NCBI RefSeq assembly: GCF_027625995.1
Contig: NZ_CP115396.1
Location: 3,534,001 to 3,598,000, forward strand
DNA: 64,000 bases
Reading direction: 5' to 3'
Origin: Hymenobacter yonginensis
GTDB taxonomy: Bacteria; Bacteroidota; Bacteroidia; Cytophagales; Hymenobacteraceae
Below are positions 43,205-50,719 of this stretch, piece after piece. The translations under genes and the position numbers were made by a program. The notes under the pieces were generated by a model, which worked only from the letters and a program-made list of their open reading frames with translations, made no database searches and was not told where the DNA came from. Numbering within the stretch: the first letter of the stretch is position 1; every line of letters begins with the position of its first letter.

Positions 43205-43858
43205 CTAGTCTTTCACTTTCACCTTGCCGTCGTCGGCGTCGCGCTTCACTTTGGTGCCGTTGGAGTACTCGGTTTTCCGGTCGCCATCCTTGTCGATTTT
43301 CACCGTGGTGCCGTTGGAATACACGATTTTGGTTTCGCCGTTTTTCTTCTTATCGTATTTCACGATGCTGGGGCCCGAGCGGCGGGAGGGGGCGCTACGC
43401 TCTTCTTCCACCACGCGGGTTTCCGTTACGGTGTAGGGCGTACCGGCGTAGTAGGTGCCGCGGTTCGACGAGTACGTGTTGTACTGGTTGGGGTCCGTAA
43501 CGATGGTTTTCACTTCCCGGTCGGTGTCGTCGTTCACTTGGCGGATGGCGGCGTAGCGGCCAGTGGTATCGGTGGCGTAGCTGGTTTCAATCTCGCCGAG
43601 GCGGCGGCCACGCGTGTAGTAGGTTTTCTCGATGCGCGTCACGACTACCGTATCCGTCAGCTTCAGGTCTTCGGCAATGCGGTTGGCGAGGCGGTCGGCG
43701 TCGGTGCGGTAGGTGGTGGTGTCGACAGCATTATCGACAACTACGGCCGTATCGGCCGAGGGCGTGGTGGCCGCGTCAACGGCCGCGGGCTTGTCTTGGG
43801 TGCAGGAGGCGGCCAGCAGCGTGGCAGCAGCCGAGACAAAAAGCAGGGTCTTGTGCAT
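43205..43858 (-). CDS. Lipoprotein with short charged repeats at the C-terminus
   Basis: 217 residues from ATG at 43858. MHKTLLFVSAAATLLAASC is a lipoprotein signal with lipobox Cys19. A Thr/Asp-rich middle (TYRTDADRLANRIAEDL) leads to a C-terminal stretch where 14-residue units repeat: ETKIVYSNGTTVKIDKDG, then RKTEYSNGTKVKRDADDG. The units look like strand-turn pairs of a short beta-sheet. No enzyme motif. Divergent from the head GIN protein with 226 bp between. Not recognised as a named family. Confidence 0.75.
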   Translation of the reverse strand: MHKTLLFVSAAATLLAASCTQDKPAAVDAATTPSADTAVVVDNAVDTTTYRTDADRLANRIAEDLKLTDTVVVTRIEKTYYTRGRRLGEIETSYATDTTGRYAAIRQVNDDTDREVKTIVTDPNQYNTYSSNRGTYYAGTPYTVTETRVVEEERSAPSRRSGPSIVKYDKKKNGETKIVYSNGTTVKIDKDGDRKTEYSNGTKVKRDADDGKVKVKD

Positions 43859-44084
43859 AAAAGGGAGGTCTGTGAAAACAGCATATAGCCTACTGGCTAT
43901 AATGGGGCCTGTTACGGCTGGGGTTGCGGCGAGGTTGCAGAGGGGCCGGCCCGGGGCTTGCAGACGCCCAACCGGAAACGGAAAAACAAAAACCCGAGCC
44001 GATAGGCAACGCCCGGGCCCGGGCCTGCATCTGGCCCTGTATACGCCATCGGCAATCCTTCCTCCACCTTTATCTTTCCTGCTC

Positions 44085-44753
44085 ATGCATACCGCTTCCC
44101 TCTTCCGTTCTGCGGCCGTAGCCGCTCTTTTCAGTGTGGCGGCCGTGGCTGCTGCCCAGGCCCAGCAGCTGCGCAAAGTGGGCTCGTTCGACAAGCTGCG
44201 GGCCAGCGGCGCCTGCGACGTGGTGCTGGTGCAGGGCGCAGGCACCGAAGTGAAGGTGCAGGCCGAAGCCGACGTGGAAAAATACATCGTGACCGAAGTG
44301 CAGAATGGCACGCTGCAGATCTACCGCGACCGGAATGCGCCCAGCCAGCTGTTCAACAACAAGAAAGTGACGGTGTACGTGACCTGCCCGCGCCTGACCG
44401 GCATCGAAACCAGCGGCGCCTCCGACATCAAGAGCACCTCCACGTTCACGGCCGACAACTTCACCATCCGGGCCAGCGGCGCCTCCGACGTGACGCTGCG
44501 CCTCGACACCAAGGCCCTGACCGTACACGCCTCCGGCGCTTCCGACATCAAGCTGGCCGGCCGCGCCGAGCGCCAGCAGGTGCAGGTGAGCGGCAGCAGC
44601 GACTACCGCGCCAACGAGCTGCAAAGCCGCACCGCCGACGTGCAGGCCTCCGGCGCCTCCGATGCCTACGTTTTCGTGGAGGAAAGCCTGACTTCCCGCG
44701 CCTCCGGCGCTAGCGACGTGCGCAACAAAGGCAAAGCCCGCGTGACCCGCTAA
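44085..44753 (+). CDS. DUF2807 (head GIN domain) exported adhesin-like protein
   Basis: 222 residues from ATG at 44085; signal MHTASLFRSAAVAALFSVAA, cut near AQAQQ. The mature chain has the DUF2807 parallel beta-helix pattern: FDKLRASGACDVVLVQGAGT, VYVTCPRLTGIETSGASDIK, and then six copies of the turn SGASD or SGSSD spaced about 20 residues (FTIRASGASDVTLRL, LTVHASGASDIKLAG, VQVSGSSDYRANEL, ADVQASGASDAYVFV, LTSRASGASDVRNKG). This is a surface or periplasmic repeat fold of unknown role. Confidence 0.87.
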   Translation: MHTASLFRSAAVAALFSVAAVAAAQAQQLRKVGSFDKLRASGACDVVLVQGAGTEVKVQAEADVEKYIVTEVQNGTLQIYRDRNAPSQLFNNKKVTVYVTCPRLTGIETSGASDIKSTSTFTADNFTIRASGASDVTLRLDTKALTVHASGASDIKLAGRAERQQVQVSGSSDYRANELQSRTADVQASGASDAYVFVEESLTSRASGASDVRNKGKARVTR

Positions 44754-44808
44754 GCCACTGCACACGAGAAACAGGGGGCGTCTGGCGCATTGCCGGGGCC
44801 GGTGTACA

Positions 44809-44844
44809 GTAGCGCGAACTTTGTAGTTCGCGCCCCCGCGCCGT
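44809..44844. repeat. Dispersed repeat family B, single copy
   Basis: GTAGCGCGAACTTTGTAGTT + CGCGCCCCCGCGCCGT. The inner part GCGCGAACT-TTGT-AGTTCGCGC is a perfect 9-bp hairpin. Same sequence, one base different, at 54713. Confidence 0.85.
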
Positions 44845-45011
44845 TTGCGCCACCCACGGCCGTTGGCTGTTGCCCCTGGCCGTGGGTGGCGCAGGCAGGT
44901 CGGCAGCGGCTTTCGTAGCTTCGTGCCGCCGATGCGCCGAGCTGCTACCAGCCTGGTTGGCGTCGGCCGGCCGGCTTGGTTTCAGCTGGCTGCTTTCTGT
45001 TTTTCTTCTGC

Positions 45012-45590
45012 ATGAACCACCGCCATTTCGTGTTGCACAAGCCGTTCGGCTACCTCAGTCAGTTCCGGAGCGAAGACGCCCGCGAGGCCCGCAAAAAGAA
45101 GTTTCTGGGGGCGCTGCACGACTTCCCCGAAGGCACCATGTCCATTGGCCGCCTCGACGAGCACAGCGAAGGCCTGCTGCTGCTCACCACCGACGGCCGC
45201 GTGAGCGAGCGGGTACGCCGCAAAGACGTGGAAAAGGAATACTACGCCCAGGTAGACGGCCTCATCACCGACGAAGCCGTGGCCTTGCTGCAGCAAGGCG
45301 TGGAAATCAGCATCCCCGAAGGCAAGTACCTGACGCTGCCCTGCGCCGCCTTCCGGCTGGAACAGGCCCCCGACCTGCCGCCCCGCACCCGCAAAATCCG
45401 CGACGAGCGGCACGGCCCTACTAGCTGGGTCAGCATCACCGTTACCGAGGGCAAAAACCGCCAAGTGCGCAAAATGACGGCCGCCGCCGGCTTTCCTACG
45501 CTGCGGCTGGTGCGGGTGCGCATCGGCAGCATCGTGCTGGGTGGCCTGCCGCCCGGCGAGGTGCTGGAGGTAGACGAGCTGAAGTGGTAA
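45012..45590 (+). CDS. 23S rRNA pseudouridine synthase, RluE-like
   Basis: 192 residues from ATG at 45012 (MNHRHFVLHK). RsuA/RluB/E/F family: FVLHKPFGYLSQF at the start, catalytic Asp in MSIGRLDEHSEGLLLLTTDG, then KEYYAQVDGLI, and the terminal GKNRQVRKMTAAAGFPTLRL. Converts a uridine of 23S rRNA to pseudouridine; by length and the absence of an S4 domain RluE is the best match. Single gene with a terminator behind it. Confidence 0.88.
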   Translation: MNHRHFVLHKPFGYLSQFRSEDAREARKKKFLGALHDFPEGTMSIGRLDEHSEGLLLLTTDGRVSERVRRKDVEKEYYAQVDGLITDEAVALLQQGVEISIPEGKYLTLPCAAFRLEQAPDLPPRTRKIRDERHGPTSWVSITVTEGKNRQVRKMTAAAGFPTLRLVRVRIGSIVLGGLPPGEVLEVDELKW

Positions 45591-45617
45591 ACCCGGGCGG
45601 ACTATGAATCCTGCATC

Positions 45618-45653
45618 AAAAAACCCATTCCCCGGCAGAGGAATGGGTTTTTA
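45618..45653. terminator. Bidirectional terminator
   Basis: AAAAAACCCATTCC-CCGGCAGA-GGAATGGGTTTTTA between convergent genes. Confidence 0.88.
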
Positions 45654-45676
45654 GCTTTTGCTCGTGCCTCAAGAAA

Positions 45677-46540
45677 TCAGGCATTCACCACGCGGCCCCC
45701 ATTCGGGTGCAGCGTCTGGCCCGAAAAGTAAGAGCCATCTTCCGAGGCCAGAAACACGTAGGCCGGCGCCACTTCCGACGGCTGCCCGGCGCGGCCCATC
45801 GGCGTGTCGCGGCCGAACACAGCCACTTTGAGCGCGCCCGCCGACGACGGAATGAACGGCGTCCAGATGGGGCCCGGCGCCACGGAGTTCACGCGGATGC
45901 CTTTGGACGCCAGCTGCAGCGCCAGCGCCCGGGTGAAGGACGTAATGGCGCCCTTCGTGGACGTGTAGTCGATCAGTTGCTCGTTGCCGGCAAAGGCATT
46001 CACCGACGACGTGTTGATGATGGAGTCGCCCTCTTTGAGGTGCTCCAGCGCGGCCCGCGTGATGCGGAAAAACGACTTGATGTTGAGCTCGAAAATGGAA
46101 TCCAGCTCTTCATCCTTGATTTCGGTGAGGGAGTCGTGCCAGTTCTGCTCGGCGGCATTGTTGACCAGGATATTGAGGCCACCCAGCTCCTGCACGGTGC
46201 GGCGCACCACTTCGGCGCAGAAGGCGGGCTGCTTTAGGTCGCCGGGGAGCAGCACGCAGCGGCGGCCTTCGGCCTCCACCAGGCGCAGCACTTCCTCGGC
46301 GTCTTCCTGCTCGCGCGGCGTGTATACGATGGCAACATGGGCACCCTCGCGGGCAAAGTGCACGGCCACGGCCCGCCCGATGCCGGAGTCGCCGCCCGTA
46401 ATGAGGGCTACCTTGTCGCGGAGCTTGTTGGCGCCCTGGTATCCTTCGCGGATGTACTCGGGCTGGGGCGTCATTTTGGATTCCAGGCCCGGCTGCTCAC
46501 TCTGGTGCTGGGGCGGAAAAAGGGATGGTTTATCGGACAT
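45677..46540 (-). CDS. SDR family oxidoreductase (YghA / glucose-1-dehydrogenase-like)
   Basis: 287 residues from ATG at 46540 (MSDKPSLFPPQHQSEQPGLE). NAD(P)-binding VALITGGDSGIGRAVAVHFA, then NILVNNAAEQNW, catalytic Ser in SIINTSSVNAF and YxxxK in LIDYTSTKGAI. The 45-residue N-terminal extension with a QPEY motif is typical of the YghA subgroup, often linked to general stress. Soluble. Single gene, convergent with the pseudouridine synthase. Substrate unknown. Confidence 0.92.
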   Translation of the reverse strand: MSDKPSLFPPQHQSEQPGLESKMTPQPEYIREGYQGANKLRDKVALITGGDSGIGRAVAVHFAREGAHVAIVYTPREQEDAEEVLRLVEAEGRRCVLLPGDLKQPAFCAEVVRRTVQELGGLNILVNNAAEQNWHDSLTEIKDEELDSIFELNIKSFFRITRAALEHLKEGDSIINTSSVNAFAGNEQLIDYTSTKGAITSFTRALALQLASKGIRVNSVAPGPIWTPFIPSSAGALKVAVFGRDTPMGRAGQPSEVAPAYVFLASEDGSYFSGQTLHPNGGRVVNA

Positions 46541-46933
46541 CTGAAGGGGATAGACAGAAGAATATGAGTTGCTGTCTAACGTCGGCACAGGCCATGCAGT
46601 TATGGCTCAGCTTCTGCTGCCGTAACCTGCTTCCGCCGTGGTGCCCTACCGCCGGCCAGCTGCCTAATGCATATTCCCGCCGCCGGCCATGCCCGAAGCT
46701 GCCGCGCCCTCCGTATCTTTGGCAATTAGCGGCCCCGGCCGCGTGCTGTTACGCAATTATTTTTATACCTTAACTGTGGCTCTGCAGACGGCCTTACCAG
46801 CCCCTGCTGTTGAGGAGCCGGTTTTGTGAACCATACGGGCTGAATATCGGTTTTTACCTATTATGTAGCTATCGTACCCCCACTTTCAACATCTCCACAC
46901 GCCGTTCGGCAATAATATCACCACATACCACGC
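46541..46933. other. Divergent intergenic region, no gene recognised
   Basis: Between the SDR gene and the cold-shock gene. TATCTTTG at 46714-46721 fits the -7 consensus for the plus strand, which would give a 5' untranslated leader of over 200 bases for the cold-shock gene, a usual feature of cold-induced transcripts. No open frame of note. Confidence 0.45.
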
Positions 46934-47401
46934 ATGGGCAAATCGCAGGCAACCTTCGGCAAGAAGGAAAATGAGAAGAAGCGGCTGAAGAAGCGCAACG
47001 AGAAAGCAGAGAAGAAAGAAGAGCGCCAGGCCAACGCCAAGAAGGGCCAGGGCCTGGATGAAATGCTCGCCTACGTAGACGAGAACGGCAACATCACGTC
47101 GACGCCGCCGGATCCGACCAAGAAGAAAAAGGAAATCAAGGTAGAGGATATCCGCATTGGTGCCATGCGCCAGGAGGATATGGAAGAAGAAGATCCGATC
47201 CGCAAGGGCCAGGTTACGTTCTTCAACGACTCCAAGGGCTACGGCTTCATCAAGGACTCTGTAACACAGCAGAGCATCTTCGTGCACGCCAACGGCCTGT
47301 CGAGCGGTACCACCATCAAGGAAAACGATAAAGTAAGCTTCGAGGTGGAAATGGGTCCCAAAGGCCCAAGCGCCTTCAACGTGAAGCTGGGCGGCGAATA
47401 A
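46934..47401 (+). CDS. Cold-shock domain protein with a long charged N-terminus
   Basis: 155 residues. The first 80 are highly charged, Lys/Glu-rich, predicted helical or disordered (KKENEKKRLKKRNEKAEKKE), with a VDENGNITSTPPDP linker. The cold-shock domain is at about 88-155: KGQVTFFNDSKGYGFIKD (RNP1) and QQSIFVHANGL (RNP2), ending KVSFEVEMGPKGPSAFNVK. Binds single-stranded RNA. The N-terminal extension is found in this Bacteroidetes subgroup. Terminator follows directly. Confidence 0.93.
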   Translation: MGKSQATFGKKENEKKRLKKRNEKAEKKEERQANAKKGQGLDEMLAYVDENGNITSTPPDPTKKKKEIKVEDIRIGAMRQEDMEEEDPIRKGQVTFFNDSKGYGFIKDSVTQQSIFVHANGLSSGTTIKENDKVSFEVEMGPKGPSAFNVKLGGE

Positions 47402-47423
47402 GCCTTCGGTTTTCGACTATGCG

Positions 47424-47460
47424 CAAGCGGCCGCAGCTCCTCGGGAGTTGCGGCCGCTTG
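47424..47460. terminator. Bidirectional terminator
   Basis: CAAGCGGCCGCAGCTCC-TCG-GGAGTTGCGGCCGCTTG then GCATTTTGG; the stem has one G-T pair. Confidence 0.75.
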
Positions 47461-47494
47461 GCATTTTGGGCGTTCGGTACGCGGCAAGCCGGTT

Positions 47495-48157
47495 TCAGGA
47501 GCGCGGGCGTAGCTGGTAGCTGATGGATGCCTGCACCGACTGGCTACGCAGGTCGCCGCTGTAGCCCGGCGTGCGCGGGTCCTGGCGCTGCAGCGGCAGC
47601 AGGCCGGCCGTGTCCCGTAGCCCGATACCAAATCCCGACGGTAGCTGCACGCCCAGACCGGCGCACACGCCTACATCGAACCGGCGGTACCGGTCAGTGG
47701 CTTCGCGGTCGATGTTGGCATAGAAGTTTCCGGCCAGGGTGCCGTAGAACTCGGTGCCCACTTCCCGCGAAGCCAGCTGCAGGCTGGCCTGGGGCCCGCC
47801 TTCCACGTAGAAGCTGCCGAAGCGGGCGCGCAGCAGCACGGGCAGCTGCAGATAGCTCTGGCTGAGACGGTAGCCAGCGGCGTAGGTGGGATCAGCAAAG
47901 ATGCTCTCCTGCAGGTGCAGCTGGGTGCGCTGGCGGCTGAACTGCAGCTCCGGCACCACCGAGAAGCGCGTACCCATCTGGTGCTCGTAGAATACGCCCA
48001 CCTGATAACCGGCTTTCGCGTCGGCGCTGGCCCGCTGGCCCTGCTGTGGGGTTTTAATGGCCATCGTGGTAGTGTTGGCGCCGGCGCGCACACCCAGTTG
48101 GGCGTGGGCGCTGCCGGCCAGCAGCAGCAGGGCGCTTAGTAGCAGTTTCGGATTCAT
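47495..48157 (-). CDS. Outer membrane beta-barrel protein, paralogue 1
   Basis: 220 residues from ATG at 48157; MNPKLLLSALLLLAGSAHAQ is the signal. Strands LGVRAGANTTTMAIKTP, GYQVGVFYEHQMG, FSVVPELQFSRQRTQL, YLQLPVLLRARFG, FYVEGGPQASLQLAS, FDVGVCAGLGVQLPSGFGIG and the last VQASISYQLRPR match the porin_family barrel. Its downstream neighbour at 48278 is a clear duplicate. Role unknown. Confidence 0.87.
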   Translation of the reverse strand: MNPKLLLSALLLLAGSAHAQLGVRAGANTTTMAIKTPQQGQRASADAKAGYQVGVFYEHQMGTRFSVVPELQFSRQRTQLHLQESIFADPTYAAGYRLSQSYLQLPVLLRARFGSFYVEGGPQASLQLASREVGTEFYGTLAGNFYANIDREATDRYRRFDVGVCAGLGVQLPSGFGIGLRDTAGLLPLQRQDPRTPGYSGDLRSQSVQASISYQLRPRS

Positions 48158-48277
48158 GTCTAACAAGGAATACAGTGGAACATACTTCTCTCTACCAGAA
48201 CACCGAATCTGCTTGCATATTGCATAGTGCGCTGACGACACATCTCTACACACCAGCACAGGAGCTACGAGGGCAGC

Positions 48278-48961
48278 CTATTTTCCAGCACTCCGCAACT
48301 GGTAGCTGATGGACGCTTGTACCGTTTGGCTGCGTCGGTTGATGGTGAAACCGGGAGCCGACGACTCTTTGGAGTTGAGTGGCAGTAGACTGGACGTGCC
48401 TCGTAGCCCAATGCCGAAACCCGCTGGCAGCTGCATGCCTAGGCCGGCGCATAAGCCCACATCGAAACGGCGGTAGTTGTTAGTGGCGGTGCGGTCGAAA
48501 TTCTGCTGGGAAGAGCTGGGATTGTAGGAACTGGTTATTACTGTGGTGCCGGCTTCGTGGGAAGCCAGCTGCAGGCTGGCCTGAGGGCCGCCTTCCAGGT
48601 AGAAGTTGCCAAAACGGGCGCGCAGCAGAACGGGCAGGTGCAGGTAGCTTTGGCTGAGACGCGAATCGGTAGAGTATGTCGTCACGCCTGCAAAGCCATT
48701 CCACGACTCCACCGAGTGCAACTGGGTGCGCTGGCGGCTGAACTGCAGCTCCGGCACCACCGAGAAGCGCGGGCCTAGCTTGTGCTCGTAGAATACGCCC
48801 ACCTGAAAGCCGGTTTTGGCGTCGGCGCTGGCTTGCTGGCTTTGTTGAAGGGTTCTGGTGGCAATAGTGGTAGTGTTGGCCCCGACGCGCACACCTAGTT
48901 GGGCGTGGGCGCTGACGGCCAGCAGCAGCAGGCCGCTTAGGGCTGTTAGTTTCTGATGCAT
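48278..48961 (-). CDS. Outer membrane beta-barrel protein, paralogue 2
   Basis: 227 residues from ATG at 48961 (MHQKLTALSGLLLLAVSAHA). Nearly every strand of paralogue 1 recurs: LGVRVGANTTTIATRT, GVFYEHKLGPRFSVVPELQF, LHLPVLLRARFGNFYLEGGP, FDVGLCAGLGMQLPAGFGIG, VQASISYQLRSAGK. The main difference is the loop around TTVITSSYNPSSSQQNFDRT. Tandem duplication with 120 bp between the copies; both have their own signal. Function unknown. Confidence 0.87.
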   Translation of the reverse strand: MHQKLTALSGLLLLAVSAHAQLGVRVGANTTTIATRTLQQSQQASADAKTGFQVGVFYEHKLGPRFSVVPELQFSRQRTQLHSVESWNGFAGVTTYSTDSRLSQSYLHLPVLLRARFGNFYLEGGPQASLQLASHEAGTTVITSSYNPSSSQQNFDRTATNNYRRFDVGLCAGLGMQLPAGFGIGLRGTSSLLPLNSKESSAPGFTINRRSQTVQASISYQLRSAGK

Positions 48962-49128
48962 GGTAGCAAGAAAATAAGAAGAAGGGATAGTGTCTTCTAC
49001 CAGAGCCCCGGAGGTAGCGCCTGGGTTGCATGGCACCGCCGTGAAATAGTCGGCGCGCAATCTGGTGGGGGAAACGGTCTGGCGCAGATTGCTTTCTTTG
49101 GCCTGCAAACCTTCCCTTTCAGCGGCTT

Positions 49129-50613
49129 ATGTTTCTGCGTTACGTGCTTTTGTGGATGATGCTGGCGTTGGGCGCGAGCCGGCAGGTGGCGGCGCAGGCG
49201 TCCTACCTCACCCGCATCCCCGACCCCAAAACGCTGGGCCAGACCTACGTCAGTGACCCCGACCGCCTGCTGCAGCCCGCCACCGTGCGCGACCTGAACG
49301 AGCTGCTACGGGCCCTCGACCAAAGCCGCCGCGCCCACATCGACGTGGCGCTGACCCGCAGCATTGGCGAGGAAGTGCCCAAGACGGCCGCCACGGCCCT
49401 GTTCAACCGCTGGCAGATTGGGGACCGGGAGCTGCGCAACGGCTTATTGCTGCTGATAGTGGAAGATCAGCGCCGGGTGGAAATCGAAACCGGCTACGGC
49501 CTCGAAGCCGACCTGCCCGACATTCTGTGCTTCCGCGTGCAGCAGCGCTACATGGTGCCCTACCTGCGCCAGGGCCAGTACGATGCCGCCGTGCGCCAGG
49601 GCGTGGCCGCCCTGATCCGGCAGCTCACCACCGGCCGCCTGGAGCCCGCCGACTCGCTGGCCACCGCCTCTACGGACGATGCCCTGGCCCTGACCGACGA
49701 CCCGGCCGCCCCCGAAACTGCCATTTACGCCAGCTCCGAGCCTGGCTACCCCACCGCCTGGAGCACGGGCGAGGCCATCGGCGTGGGGCTGGGGCTGGTG
49801 TTTCTGCTGGTGACGGGCGGGCTGCTGCTGTTCAACCTCAAGCCCACAGCCGGCTTCCGCTGGGGGCTGGGGCTGGCCGTGGCGGCGTTGGTAGGGCTGT
49901 GGTTTTGCACCTTGCTGCTGGACCTGGCGGTGCCGGCCGGCGTATTGGTGGCGTTGTGCTACGCGGTGCCGCTGCTGGGCGCGCACGTCTACCTGTGGCA
50001 GGTGCAGCAGCGTATGGCGGCCATGGCCGGCCAGAGCCGCCACGCCCGCTACGTATTTCTCAGCGAAGCCCTGCACGGCCTGGGGATGCTGCGCTACGTG
50101 TTTCCGCTGGGGCTGGTGTGGATGTGGCCCCGGCAGCAGCGCCACCTGGCCGCCCTCCGCGACGAGCCCTACGCCTGCCCCTCCTGCGCCCACCCCATGC
50201 ACCGCCTCGACGAAACCCAGGACGACGCCACCCTGCAGCCCGGCCAGGTAGCCGAGGAGCGGGTAGCCTCCGTGGACTACGACGCCTGGCAGTGCCCGGC
50301 CTGCCAGCAGCAGCTGCTGCTGCCCTACGCCAACCTCGCCACCGACGCCAAGGCCTGCATCATGTGCCGCTACCACACCGCCCAGCCCCAGCCCGACGAG
50401 GTAATGGAAGAAGCCACTACGTCGCATGGCGGCTGGGGGTGGCACGTATGGCACTGCGCCTTCTGCCAGCACACCCAGCGCACCAAGTACACCACCGCGC
50501 GCCTGTCGTCGTCGGGTAGCTCGTCGGGGTCTTCGGGGTCGTCGTCGGGGGGCTCCTGGTCGAGCAGCAGCGGCGGTAGCTCGGGCGGCGGCGGGGCTGG
50601 CAGCAGTTGGTAG
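49129..50613 (+). CDS. TPM domain membrane protein with zinc ribbons and Ser/Gly tail
   Basis: 494 residues. Signal peptide about 1-23. TPM domain about 38-170 (QTYVSDPDRLLQPATVRDLN, GLLLLIVEDQRRVEIETGYG, GQYDAAVRQGVAALIRQL). Then hydrophobic segments around 220-245 and 255-300, followed by cytosolic zinc-ribbon pairs: CPSC, CPAC, CIMC and CAFC motifs in one stretch (about 345-455). The last 35 residues are almost only Ser and Gly ending GGAGSSW. TPM proteins are linked to membrane protein quality control and YgcG-type functions; here the role is unknown. Confidence 0.83.
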   Translation: MFLRYVLLWMMLALGASRQVAAQASYLTRIPDPKTLGQTYVSDPDRLLQPATVRDLNELLRALDQSRRAHIDVALTRSIGEEVPKTAATALFNRWQIGDRELRNGLLLLIVEDQRRVEIETGYGLEADLPDILCFRVQQRYMVPYLRQGQYDAAVRQGVAALIRQLTTGRLEPADSLATASTDDALALTDDPAAPETAIYASSEPGYPTAWSTGEAIGVGLGLVFLLVTGGLLLFNLKPTAGFRWGLGLAVAALVGLWFCTLLLDLAVPAGVLVALCYAVPLLGAHVYLWQVQQRMAAMAGQSRHARYVFLSEALHGLGMLRYVFPLGLVWMWPRQQRHLAALRDEPYACPSCAHPMHRLDETQDDATLQPGQVAEERVASVDYDAWQCPACQQQLLLPYANLATDAKACIMCRYHTAQPQPDEVMEEATTSHGGWGWHVWHCAFCQHTQRTKYTTARLSSSGSSSGSSGSSSGGSWSSSSGGSSGGGGAGSSW

Positions 50614-50719
50614 CGGGCGGCTTTGCGGTGGCTTATGAGGCGTTTTCAGGTGGGGCGGCAAAGTCGTATGTTGCACCGCTTTACGGGGCGGCCTGGTGCC
50701 GCCCGTGCTTTATTGTGCT

